DNA of 64,000 nucleotides from Apoderus coryli (taxonomy: Eukaryota > Arthropoda > Insecta > Coleoptera > Attelabidae): contig OU452208.1 of NCBI GenBank assembly GCA_911728435.2, forward strand, positions 1,674,001 to 1,738,000. The letters run 5' to 3'. Of the stretch, positions 24,801-38,599 are shown piece after piece (positions within the stretch are counted from its first letter, which is position 1; every line of letters starts with the position of its first letter). The position numbers and the translations under genes are program-made. The notes under the pieces were generated by a model. The model was not told where the DNA came from, did no database searches, and saw nothing but the letters and a program-made list of their open reading frames with translations.

Positions 24801-27800
24801 CTTGATCATAGTTTATTGATTGCTGTTCTGAAATATATGGGTTTCAACGGTCCATCCACCGCCCTAATTATAAACTATTTGACTGAGCGTAGTCAAATGG
24901 TTTCCCATAGAGGAAAGCTATCGCAAATAGAAAGATTGAGGAGTGGCGTTCCGCAGGGCTCAATTTTATCCCCATTTTTATTTTCTTTATATACGTCCCA
25001 GTTTACCGAATCCTTAAAATTTTGTAGGGCTCACATGTACGCGGATGATACTCAGGTATATTTATCATTTGCACCAAATGCGGTCGAGGAAAGTGTTGAC
25101 AGGATCAATCATGCCATTTCAGAAATTGTGAAAGCATCTCAATCTCATGGGCTAGAAATAAATGCAACGAAGTCGGAACTTTTGCTATTTGGTAATAAAA
25201 TCCATAAAGAACGCTATAAGGACTTAACTGTGGTGATTGATAATGTCGCTTTAAAGAGCACTGTCTCGGCAAAAAACCTGGGGATCGTACTGGACACCGA
25301 ATTGAGGTTTACGAAGTATGTGAGCCTTTGCATAAGGAGGGCTTTTACTAATTTAAAAGCAATATACGGTAGTAGATGATGGCTTAACTGGCAAACAAAA
25401 AAACTTTTATGCGACAGCTTAGTACTGTCACATTTTAATTATGGCGATGTTATATATAGCCCTTGTTTAACAAAAATTGATGAGAACAGGATTCAGTTGA
25501 TGCAGAATTCATGCACACGCCTTGTGTGTGGAATTCGTAGGGGTGACAGAGGCATTAGCGCTAAGATTAAGGAAATCGGCTGGTTAACAATGAAACAACG
25601 TCGGATCTTTCATTCACTAATTCTGTTTAATAAAATCATTTGAAGAAAAAAGCCCGAATACTTATATGAAAGATTGAAGTTCCGGGGATCTGTGCATGAT
25701 GGGAATATTCGTCATAAGACTGTCATTACGCCACCGCTACACACATCAATGTTTGAGCGGTCATTTTCCTATACGGTTTCTAAATATTACAACGCCCTAC
25801 CGGAGAATATAAAAAGTTTACAGGGATTTTCGTTTAGCAGCGCTGTCAGACACGTAATAGAGCATATTAATTTGTAAAAATAAGATACGTATTTTGGTCA
25901 GCAATATAAAACAAATTTCAGTTTAGATTAAGGTAAAATATAGGTTAAACTTAGGTTAAGTTAGGAAGCACTGCTTCATCTTCGCCTTTTGTAAAAATCT
26001 TTATATCTTAATATATTTTTTTTACAATAAAGTCTTTATTATTATTATTAATACATGGACTACAAAATTACTACACATCAAAACTGACGTGTCTCGGCGT
26101 TTCTTTTAAAAATGTACCATTTTGAAAATAATCGCCCGTTCCGTTACTTTATGGACACCTGTATATTATCATAATATGTTGTCATTTAAAAATAATACCA
26201 AATATAATTTATTTCAAAATATCAAGTAGAGACTACCACTATTATAGGCGCATATTTCGTACTAGTTTATATTCATCAGGCTGAATATTTTGATTTTAAA
26301 ACACTTGAACTTAGACCGTGTTTCGTTTAAAAATTTCTTTTTCTTAATTTCTCTGTTTTTTTGACTAAAAGTAAAATATCTTCCTATATAAATATCATAA
26401 ATATCCTGTTGGAATATTCGTAATAATTTAGGAAAATAGTAGTTTTTACATAATTTGACATTTAAGAAATAAACGTTTGGCATGAGAAGTATATTGCTTA
26501 TACACAACCTTATTGATATGTCATTTCTAACATCTCTGTTAGCCCAACTAACAATTTAACTTTTTTAATTGCTGTAAGAACATTTATAAAATATATTTTA
26601 TAAAAACCCATTGTTTTATAAACATTTTCACAACGTTCTTACGCGCCTTATAAATACGAAAAAGGCGCAGATTTATAAAACAAATAGACTCTTAAACGGT
26701 TCTATAAATGTTGCTTGTTGCTATTATACAATAGTTTTTAGAACGTTTATAAATATTTAATAAAAATCAAATAAAACTGTTATAAAAATATTTTATAAAT
26801 CTTTTATAAGAGCCTCAATTTCAACATTTTTGCTCTCAGCGGCAACAGTTAAAGGATAAAAATGTTTTTTTTAAATACCTTTTTATACAAAATTATTTTA
26901 TAATTATTATGCATTGTTGTTGGTACGCATTAATAAAATCTGAACAATGATGGAGGTAAAAATAATATAAAACGCTATAATACCCAATAATGAATAATAA
27001 AATAAGTCAGATAAAATTCACCCATGAGCACATTTGGCTGCGAAACAAAATTTACTGTTAAATATATTGTATATTATTATTAAAATATTAATGCGCCTCG
27101 CGAATTATGTAAATTAATGAATTTAGATTTTATAAATTATATAAAATATTTTTTTTATTGTCACTTATTGTTGAAAATAATCTTTTGGGATATCCTTCAT
27201 TATGTAATGACTGATTCTGTATACCTTATTAGCTAAGAAAATTTTACAAATTATAAAAAATATTAATTTTAAAAGTTTGGTCAACATGGCTAACAATTTA
27301 AAGAAACCAAAAATGGCTTCTTCCTTATACGATGCTTATAAAACAAAATTATCTCAACCCAGACGAGTATGCTCTTTAGATAGCTATTATAAAATAATTG
27401 TTTTATACAGGGGTGTATTCGTTAAAAAACATAAATCTCAAAATTTTTTAAGTGCAAATAAAATGTAATATAAAATTAATATTACCTGAAACCGCCTTTG
27501 ATAGCATAAGAATGATATGATGATGTTATGATTCTTTTATATCTATCATATGGATACTAGCCAAACTATAAGTAGGTACCTATGTTTTATGTAAACGTGA
27601 AGAATTTTTTTATAAACCAGTTATGGTGTAAAAAAATATATATTTCACTAAGCTTGATAATGAATAATGAAGGTAATTACAAGTATTTTCCTTGAAGTTT
27701 TGTGTATTTAGTTATCGTTTGCCGATATTTAAAATAAATTAATAGTAAAACAAACTAAAACAAGCTTTTATATAAATGCTCAAAAAAATCAAAATTTAAT

Positions 27801-30800
27801 TAAAAGGTGCTGCAAAAAATATATAAGATAAAATATATACAAATTAATCAAGTCTAGTCCTGTCTACTTGAAGTATTGGTGCTTGATACTTTGTGGGAGT
27901 CGCCGCCGTGTGTCGCATCGTCTCAATATTGGAATAATAATAAAATAGTAAACAGAGTTTTACAAAACAAACTTTAACATAATATGTTTTATAAAAGCTT
28001 TTAATGTGTTCTTATAAAACAAAATGCTTTTATAGTTACTCTCTTATTAGCTTTTACGGGAGTAATTTAAACATAACCTAAATTGAGCCCCTTGTTTATG
28101 TTATGTATGTTAAAACTGCCGTTATTAAAATGGTTTGTTGAGTGTCTTTAAGAGAGTTCGAGGATCTTGAGGTAGAAACTTTGGCATGCGTTCATTGAGT
28201 ATAGCAAAAAGCTTCTTTTGGGAAAAATGCGGAACATTATTTGATTCTGCCCATGTTCGCATGTTTTCTCTTAGTTTTGCATTTTTTTCTAGCTCACTTG
28301 TGCTTGAAGCATGATATTGATCACCAATTCTCTATTTCGGCTACCCGCTCACCATCTAGTAATAATTCCTCCTGAGAATTTATCAGTCTCGAAAATATTA
28401 GGTGTCTTATAAATTGTCATTAATTTGATGAGATTCCATTACAGTTTCCTACTCATTATTATAGACACTAATGTTTTCCCTTTGATAATTTATTATATTG
28501 TAATTAATTTTCTATTAAATGCCCAACTGCTTTTCGTTTGGACAAAATTTTAAACCTGTGTATGATATAACAAGAAATATCAGTTGAAAATAAATAAGAC
28601 TATGTTATATATTAGTTCTAGGTAATGTTTATGACATCATTTTAATTTTATAAAATATGCATTGGCAACATATTTATTTTTTTATTGTTTTTAATAAAAT
28701 AACTAAAAAACAATTTTGTAATTATTAATTTGCGCACAAATTTGCTGCAGAAAACAAATCGTTCTTAATAACGACAATAAAAAAACTATTTTATTATTAC
28801 GAAATGTACTTTAACAGAATACTTTTATAATTGTTTTTAAAGGAACAAGTTAATCCAGACCAGTACTTTTACAAAATGCTTTTAAAACCAATTATCATTC
28901 GGAACAAATTCGTCCTACAAAAAGTATTTTATAAACGTTTATAAAATTGTTACAATATCATATTTTATAACTATTTTATTATTTTGCTGTAAAAACGTTC
29001 TTAAAACAATTTTTCTCACAGAAAAGTTTAACACAGCAGTTTAATCACGAAACGAACCTTTAAAGAACAAAAAAGTTTTAACTAAGCGGCAATAAAATAA
29101 TTATAAAATATATTAGTTCTTTAAGAATGTCGAATTGCTAGTTGGGAGGTATTTCGTAACAATGTTATTTTTTAATTTAGCATCCAATACCCAACGGATG
29201 AAAGACTTTACTAGACAACGAACGAAAAGCACTGATTCAAAAACGTCCATAGAAAGTGATAGAAATTCAGTAGAATTATCTGCAGATGATTTAGCCGGAT
29301 TAAGCTTAGAAATATTAAGAAGTAGAGCAGCACAAAAGCGACGAGACAGCGATACAGCGCGTAGAGGCTCTGAAAGCGGAACTGGTAAGTCGAAACAATG
29401 TGCATACATTTGCACAAATACATTTTTTTATTTATTTTTTTATAATTACTATAATGCAATTTTTTTAAATGAGTTGTTTATTTTTGAAAGTAGGAATGTT
29501 TATAATATCAGAATAACATTTGATGTCAAGGCAAATTTAGTTCCTCATTATAATAGTAATCGAAATAATATCAATTTTGAAAACAATTTTCCTCTCCAAT
29601 ACTAGAGATAATATTAAATTGGATTAGTCTGGTTTCATATTACGTTGAACTTCTACTTATCAGAAATAAACAATTCACACATGAAATTAAAAAAATATAT
29701 GAAATTGATTAAATTAATGTGAATTATCTTATAAGTATTTTTTATAAGCTAGCTTTTGTGTAGTGTAGTAAAATGTAGCAAAGTTTTTGTCTTGTGGCAC
29801 TTATTAATAATAAGTACAACTTCACATTATTTCATTATTTTTAATTTTTTTAAGCAAACTTTTACACTGTGTGAAGTTTTCATAATATTATTATTGACAT
29901 ACAACATCTGTGGAGACCTGATATCAAATAAATTATTATAGTGTCCTGAATTCATATGCTTTGTTTCAAGGATTTATTAACAAACATCTTGATTTAGCAT
30001 CAAAACCCATATATGCAAAATTGCATTTAGTGTGATCGTCGAGCAGCAATTTTTCACTTTGCGGATATAATACAAATAGTAATGGTCTTCTTGCATAAGT
30101 TCCCAAATGCAAAGTTTTTTAAATTTTAATGTTAATTTTCTTAAATAAAAACTGAGGATTATTGGAAAAGGTGAAAATATATTTTTAATGGAAAAATCTC
30201 AAAATGTTTTATTATTTCAATAATAACAATCCTTAACGGAAGTGTAATAAAAAGTTTTTTTATTCTTTTTCTTTCTTGGGATTTAAGGTTCTTATAAGCA
30301 AATTTTTTTTTCCTTTTGAAAAAGTATTGTAGCGTTAGGTCCAAATTTTGCTATAACACCAGAATCATTAGACAATAAAGATTGTCACCAAATCATATCT
30401 TGTGTCGAAAAAGCAATAACAAATTTCAACACCTCAGAGAAAAATGATATTAGACTTGAAATTAACAACACAATTACAAACCATAAAAGACGAAACCAAA
30501 GACAGACGAACAATACTCATACACAACTACAAAACAAATTAAAAAAAACGAGAACCTTTCTAAAAGACCATCGTGATATTGTGATCCTATTACCAGACAA
30601 GTCAAATAAAACTGTCATTATGACTCTGAATGAATATACACAAAAAATGGAACACTTATTAAACGACAACTCGACATACGAACACATTAGCAATGACCCA
30701 ACAAACAGGTACCAAAACAAACACAACAGTATTATAAAAAAATGGGAAGACAAGGGTTATATATCACCAACAACAGCGTCCAAACTAAAAATATATAATG

Positions 30801-33800
30801 CACTACCACCAAAAATATGTGGACTCCCAAAACTACATAAAGCTAATATACCTTTAAGGCCCATTGTATCATGTACCCAGGCACCCACGAAACCACTTTC
30901 CGATTACCTAAAATCCATCTTAAATAACATTATAAACAAAAACGATTACTATATTAAAGATTCCTTTGATTTCAAAAAACAAACTTAACAACATAATAAT
31001 CCCAAAAGACCACTCACTAATCTCGTTAGATGTCGTGTCACTGTACACAAACATACCAATCGATATAGCCACAACAATAATTGAAGAAAAATGGCCTGAA
31101 ATATGTAAATTTACTGATATCCCTCTCAATGAATTCAAGGAAGCTCTACGTTTTACTCTCACCTCAACATACTTCTATTTCCAACAAAAATTGTAGAAAC
31201 AAATTAACGGTGTAGCCATGGGTGCATCAATTTCAAGTGTGGTAGCCCAAATAGTCATGGAAGACCTTGAAACCAAAATGATAAACTCATTAAAAATCAA
31301 ACCGGTAATTTTCTACCGATATGTAGATGATTGTATAGCCCTAGTACCAACCAATCAAATAGAACATATTAAAAATGCATTTAATTCATACCATCCGAGT
31401 TTAAAATTCACAATAGAAGTAGAAACTAACAACACTATAAATTTTCTAACTTTACCCTAATTAAAACTGAAAAGAAAATAAAAACAAAATGGTATACTAA
31501 ACCGACCTGGTCTGAACGTTACACAAATTTTCTCTCAAACCACCCTTTTAATCAAAAAAAAAGTGTTGTAATAGGATTGGCTGACAGGGCTATTAAACTT
31601 ACCGATCCTGGGTATAGAACAGAAACAATAAACAAAGCCAAGTCTGCATTATATAAGAACAACTACCCAAAACAATTAGTACAAAAAATGGTCAAAAAAC
31701 ACATTCACAAATTCTACAATGACAATATCACCAACCATAATAAAACTAACACAGCCAAAAAGTATGCTTCACTACCGTATATACATGGTCTATCAGAAAA
31801 CCTAAGCAATAAATTAAAAAAACATAACATAACAGTCTGTCACAAAAACACAAATACATTGAAGACTTCAATATACACAAAGCTGAAATCTAAAACACCA
31901 ATATTGAAGAATACCCATGTAGTATACAACATACCATGCAAAGACTGTAATGCTACATACATCGGACAAACAAAACAATACTTAGAAAAAAGGTTGGCTA
32001 ATCACAAAAACCCTAACTCAGGACAAACAGCACTGAAGAAATATTCCCAATCACACAACCATCAATTTGACTTTGACAGTACCACAATACTAACAAAAGA
32101 ACATGACAGACGAAAAAGAGAAATATTGGAGATGATTCACATAAAAAAAGACACGAACAGCATTAATGATAGAACAGACATACAATTTCTTAGCCAAATT
32201 TATAATAATATCATATAACATGGCACACCGGCAATCAACAACTAATAAAAAATGTAAATGTATGTCCTCTAAGTTAATAAGTAAAAAACATCACTATCCA
32301 TAAAACAAAAAAAAAAAACTTCTAATACATCCCTCATAAACGATGTGGTAGTTGGCTGATAAAGTGGTAAAATAAAATATTTAAAAGAAAAACTCCAACT
32401 GATACCTATGTGTGTGTACGCATCTATGAATAAAAATTTTCATTCAAACAAAATACCCACTAAAGGTGGTATACTACCAAAAATCCCACAGAATCATGCG
32501 ATGTTGGTAAGGTAAAAACAAATACAAAAAAAAAATTCAAAATAGAAAATAATTAAGAATATTATATGTAATTTGTGTATGTGTTTTATATATTACCTTT
32601 TTACACTGAATGTTGTTGTGATGTAGTGTAAATGTACCACTTACTTGTTTATTTTTAATTCTGTTTACACAAAAAAAAAAATTTTTAGAAACGAGATGTA
32701 CCTGAGGAAGGTGAATAAGCCGAAACGTTGTACGTACTTTGACATGAAATAAACATATTTCAAAAGGAAAAAAAAAATTGCTTATAAGAACCTTAAATCC
32801 CAAGAAAGAAAAAGAATAAAAAATCTGTAACAAGGTTCAAGAAAAATACATTACTGTAATAAAAAGTTTTTGTCCAAAATGTGCAAGGAGTAGATGCCAT
32901 CTAGCCAATGTCGTAAATTATTACTGCGGCTTGATTTAAATTTATAGAATAAGTTCGGAATAGTCGCTCGTGAAACACTTAGAGAATTTTAAGTTTTGCG
33001 CGGCGCGTAAGTACTCCAAAAATGAAAAGTAGCAAAAAAAAAATAATTGAAATAAAATATTCTGCTCCCACATTTTGAACTCCCTGCATGTTTGCGTTCA
33101 GAATCAAAATAAATAGTAATTAGCCAACAAGGCACAATATGTTGCAGGAACAAGTTAAGTTGTTTGCGTGAGATTCGTTTCTTGATAAATATAAAAATGA
33201 AAAGCACGAACACTTTATAACTAATCAATTAAATTTGACCTCAAGCTCTACAGATGTTGTAAAATAAATTGACTGTATCAATGATTATTAGTTTCTCTCT
33301 GATTATATATTGTTTTCTCTCTACTTGCTGCTATAGCATGCGAACACTACGACAGGACACCTTTTCTAACACCAAAAAGTTATTCTTTTTGCCATATTTT
33401 CCGGAAATTAGGTACGTTAACAAAATGATAATGAGTATTAATAATTTACAAAAATAGACATGACCCTACCTATCACTCATTTAAATGGAATCATTCATTC
33501 ATCAGTATTTCATGTTTGAATTCCTCAGTTGTCAAGTTGTCAAAATTATCATATCAATGTGGGATTAAAATTTACACGGTGTGTTTCAAAAAAGTGGAGT
33601 GTTCACAATGAAGGTACTAAAAATAAGTCAATCTATCTAACAAGGTACTAATTACTGACTTTACCTAAATAGAGGATTTTGTTTAAATTAACAGAAGCTC
33701 AATTAAATTGAAACAAAGTATTTTTGTCTTTTTATTGACCTCTACATCTTAGATAATTCAGCCATCTTTAAGTTATTTAATTTTGTAAGTATGGACCTAC

Positions 33801-36800
33801 AGTTTAGCGTGGAATCCGAACCACGGTCAAAGACTGCCAGCCGCCAGCACCCACGACGATATTATAGCACAAAACATACCCTTTTAGAACACGAACTGCA
33901 ATGTTAACAATCGGAACTAAAAGAAGCGCCATCTATTGATGTGTCGCATACTCATAAATTAGTTTTGGCGGAAAATTAAAAATAATATTAGTGACGAATA
34001 TTTCCAATAAATTTAAATAGTTACATATATTATGATGCAACTATTAATTGTAGTTTTTCAAAAACTTATTAAAACGAGATAGTGTTCAAAATACTTTTGA
34101 AAAACTACAAATAAAGTTGCACCATTATATTTTACACGACACAAAACATTAATGGGATCGAAAAAAACAATTATTAATATTTATTATTAAAATAGAAACG
34201 CACAATTAGCAATATTATTTTACATTTTAATTTAGTCAAAAAGTAAAGTTTATATTTTAAACACAAATAAAATAACAGGCAGCTTGGACTAGTTACGTTC
34301 TTGGAATATTCTTTCGATGTGCTAGGGCTAGGCATGTCATCGATGACCATGGGGTAACTTATACTAGGGTCACCGACGGATTCCTTTGATGTGGTAGGTC
34401 CAGTCCTTGTGTTTATATCACAACTAGAGGGTTCCAATTTTCCTCGTTTTGGACCAGGTGCCTCCTCTATAAATTCAATTATTTCATAAAAACATGTACC
34501 ACATTTAATAGAGGTGCGTGGTTTTCTTACCTGTATTAAGATGTAATATTGGTGTTGCATTCCATTTAAGGTCTCTTCGACACCCATACTGTAAATCATC
34601 CGGAACAAAATGTTTCGCACACACTAGATAACTTTTAAGTAGTTTATCAAAGGGAATGTTAAATAAACGGGGGTTGTTTATATTTGCCAACCACTTTATT
34701 AGCATTTCTGGTTCTTTATTAGGGTTCGGAAATCGAAAAAAACTACCATTCTTAGTCTCACAGTTGGGAACACAACATTTTTTTTTGCCGGTCGAACTTC
34801 TCCAACAAAAAGAGCCATAATAATTAAAATAGCACACACTGAACGCAATTTTTATGCACAATTTACAATTAAACAAACTTTTAAAGAAGACTAGCACTCT
34901 TTTTTCAAACTCTTAACGCAAAAAATCATATTAAGACTTGAAATTATGCCACACCCTTTTGTGGGAAATACGACTATGACATATGTTTTGTGGGTAATAC
35001 CAAAATTTTTTAAACATAAAATAGGGGGATGTTTAAAATGAAAAAAATTTTTGGCGACACCTAGCGATAGGAAGTCAAACTAAGCGTAGTAGAACAGACA
35101 GTTTTCTTCACTTTTCGTTTGCAGCGCCTCTCGTGACTGTTCGCATAGTTAAAAACAGTGTTCCAGTCTCTGCCATTTAAGTTAATCTTCTAAGGGGGTA
35201 TGTTTTGTGCTTTAGTAAATTAAACGAAATCTTTTGTGTAGGTAAAATCAATAAAATTGTATGATATATTGAGAAGTGTAAAAACACAAGTCAACGTCAA
35301 AAATATTCAAAAATCAACTTTTATGCACGCAGTTGTAATCTAGTTATTATACATTTTCTTTATATTAATTATTATATTAACTAGGTAATGATTCTTAAAT
35401 TCCCTGTGGATGAGTTTTTAAAGGAAAGTGACATACGTTTTTACGGACGCAACTTATTTTTGTTTTTTATTCAAAATATTGTGTATCTAAAATAAGGGAG
35501 GGATTAATATGGGCATCAAATCGTAATTGATAAAATTAACAGAAAGTTGTATTTTTGTTTCCTTTGACACAAAGAAAAGGTTCGTTCGACTATTTGATTT
35601 TTTTCTGTTCATGAAAAGATACTGAAAGCAAAAATTGTATGGCGAAACTTTTACCTGGTTTTCCCGTTTTGTTCTTAGTGCGAAAATGTCATTTCTAAAC
35701 GTCAATCAAATTCGCTGATTTTAGTGACTTAATTTTATCATCATTTTATTAAAATAAGAGCTTTCGTTTTATTTATAATTAGGTATGTTATTTTTTAATA
35801 AGACATCCACAATTCGAAATTATAAAAATATGTTTTTTGCTTATTAAACTATTTTAAATATTTATAACATCTGTGAGTGGGTAAAGGTATCGTAATTTGT
35901 TGACAGGATATTTGATTTATCATCTGTGTAAAAAATTATTCACAAAATCTTAAGTGTTTTTAAAAGTTATTTAAGAATTTTTAAGAAGAAATGAATTATG
36001 TATTGATGTTTTGAACTAACTTTTCTAAAGGCTTATAATTTGTTAAATATGCGGTTTCCGATAGATTTAAGATAGCTTAGATATATATCTATTGTTTGCC
36101 GTTTATTTTACAAATAGTTTAGTCTCCGACATTATGAAACACTCTCTATGTTTTTGTTTTTTTTTTCACTATATAATATAGATCAGAATCTGGATTTAAT
36201 CTTGTTGTGTTGATTGTTAGGTTAAGATGGCGTACTGAGATGTATGTGTATTGTGAATATTCATTGGGAATTTTAGCAAATTTTAGGCCTATCATAAATC
36301 AACAGATTTATTTAATTTGAAACTTCTTTGGATGAGGCTCACAAATTACACACAGGTTAAATAACGACTTGTTATTTAATGGCAAAACATTTTGTTAAAA
36401 ACAACGTTTCGGCAACATACATCTGTTGCCGAAACGTTGTTTTTAATAAAATGTTTTGACATTATATAATAAGTCGTTATTTAACCTGTGTGTAATTTGT
36501 GGGCCTCATCCAAAGAAGTTTCAAATCTAAATATTGAAGAAATAAGGCTCAAGATAAGAAAACTAAATATAAATCAACAGATGATATTAAATAATGGTTT
36601 GCGTGTTAAATTTATATTCTGCTTGATATTTATTATGTATTATTATTTTGACAACTAATCAAATGAATCAAAATTATTTCATAGGGTAGGTAGTATTTAA
36701 ATGTACCTAATTATTCCTATTTTATTGTTTTTGCCTATTTATGTAATGTTATGCCGCTTAGCACCATATTTTATTTTCTTTACCGTATTATTTATCATGT

Positions 36801-38537
36801 GAAAATTTGCAAAATTGTTATGTTTATACATAAAAAATCGAATACTAAAAAATACTATTTTTATACCTCAAGGAAATAACATAAAATAATTCTAATGTAC
36901 CACACATCAATCTTTTTTATTAATATGTTAATAGGAAAGTTTGAGGGTTCATAAGTTGATGCATGCATTTGAAAGTTTAAAACTAGATTTTGAGTTTTTC
37001 ATAAACTTTGATATGTCAGTGTTAAACTTTCTGGTCACTGGAATGTTGTTGTGCTATTTGTAATTTTATTTATTTTTCCTTTAAATTACTGTTATATGTT
37101 GTGAAAATCAACGCATGCGATCTGTGCTTTTTAACAATGTGACATTATTTTTAGCGTTCAAAAATAATTTTTAGTCAAAGCCATTGACCAACCAACATGA
37201 TTCGGAATGTGTATGTTCCATCCAAAATTGAAATAAATTAATTTAGTTTACAGTCACGGACAGTCGGATTTGTTTAATAGTAATTTTATAGTATAGTAAT
37301 ACTAATTTTTTCACAATTCATTTTGCTGATGATCCAGTTGATTTTCGCCAGTGCCAATAAAAAACAAACTGTTGCCCTCGAGGCACGAATAGCTCTCCAT
37401 ATTTAAGTGTAAAAGTAATAATTTTATGACCTTTTTGTCATTTATCTAAATTTAATAAATTTTTGTTTTGTTTTAGAAATCAGCTATTTTTTTTTTTAAG
37501 TATCGGGTTTTGTGCCTTTTTCTTCTCTTTGGAGGCACTATTTATACGCAGATATTTTATATTTCAGATCTAGGCCAAGTTCTTGAACGCAAATTAATTG
37601 ATTTTTTTTAGTTTTATTATAAAATTTATTTTGCCCCCTTTTCTACTATTTACGAACGCCTATGTAAACAAAATTGTTATGCTGCATGTTGTAGGTTATC
37701 CGTTAAGTGGTTTTTGAGTTATCACGGATACAAATTTTTTCTGACCCTTTTATAGAATTGGAACATTAATTTTTGTCGTGTATTTTTAACACCAATTCAA
37801 CTAGTTAAATATAATTTTTTTTACATTTTAATTTTTTTTTTATTTTATCCCTTTTTTTACTATTTACGAACGCCTATGTAAATAAAAATTTTATGCTGCA
37901 TTTTTTAGGTTATCTTATATCAAAGCTATATATAATTAGCCAATTTTTCTGGTATATTTGAGAAACATTTTTTTTTCGTTTTTGACCCTTTTTTTAGACT
38001 ATTTTCGAACGCCTGTGTGAACCAATTCTTTTATGTAACATTTGTGAGGTTATATTCTATCACAACTATGAAAAATTATTCCATATTTCGAATAAGTTTA
38101 GGAAATATATATTTTTTATGTTTTGACCCCTGTTCCACTATTTACGAACGCCTATGAAAGTAAGTTATTTATGACACATTTTATAGGTTATACTCTATTA
38201 AAGCTATAAATAATTAGTTAATATTTCTGCTATTTTGAAGAAATACGTTTTTTTTTAAATCTTTTTTACCCCATTTTACACTATTTTCGAACGCCAATGT
38301 GGTCTAATATTTTATGTTAAATATTTTAGGTTATATTCAATTAAATGCGTAAAAAATTATGCAGTACTTCGGATAAGTTTAAGAACTATGAATTTTTTTA
38401 ATTTTTGAACCCTCTTTTGAACCCCTTGCCTACGCGCAATGTTTCCCAAAATCTAATCAGCTCCTTGCCATCTCCAATAGTATTTTTGTACCAAATTTGG
38501 TTAAAATCTGTTAAGCGGTTTTTGCGTTTTCGTGCAT

Positions 38538-38599
<62 letters not shown>

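Larger units (their letters stand above)
23107..26163 (+). mobile_element. Long-TIR mariner-type element split by a non-LTR insertion
   Basis: The outer ends share AAAGTTACGGAACGGG-type sequence in inverted orientation (left near 23117, right near 26138) with TATACAGG-type edges. Inner parts of the same inverted repeat lie at about 23440-23565 and 23870-24004 (GGGGTTGCAATTTGAAACAAAC against its complement). The right arm is cut at about 24004 by a non-LTR element that ends near 26050. TIRs are therefore about 450 bp each. Only a transposase scrap remains between the arms. Confidence 0.75.
30243..32872 (+). mobile_element. Penelope-like element with GIY-YIG domain
   Basis: A 17-bp direct repeat TGTAATAAAAAGTTTTT lies at 30243-30259 and 32856-32872 and probably is the target duplication. 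Just inside, a 46-bp segment at 30257-30302 is inverted at 32778-32823 (includes TTCTTGGGATTTAAGGTTCT). Inverted terminal pieces are known for Penelope elements. Between them is a broken ORF with a Penelope RT and a GIY-YIG endonuclease, about 480 bp of 3' spacer, and a hammerhead-like motif at 32702-32727. Confidence 0.85.

Noticed and set aside
27277..27468. 63-codon ORF as a small gene
   Set aside because: No similarity I can name, no splice context, and it lies among repeat-rich intron sequence.
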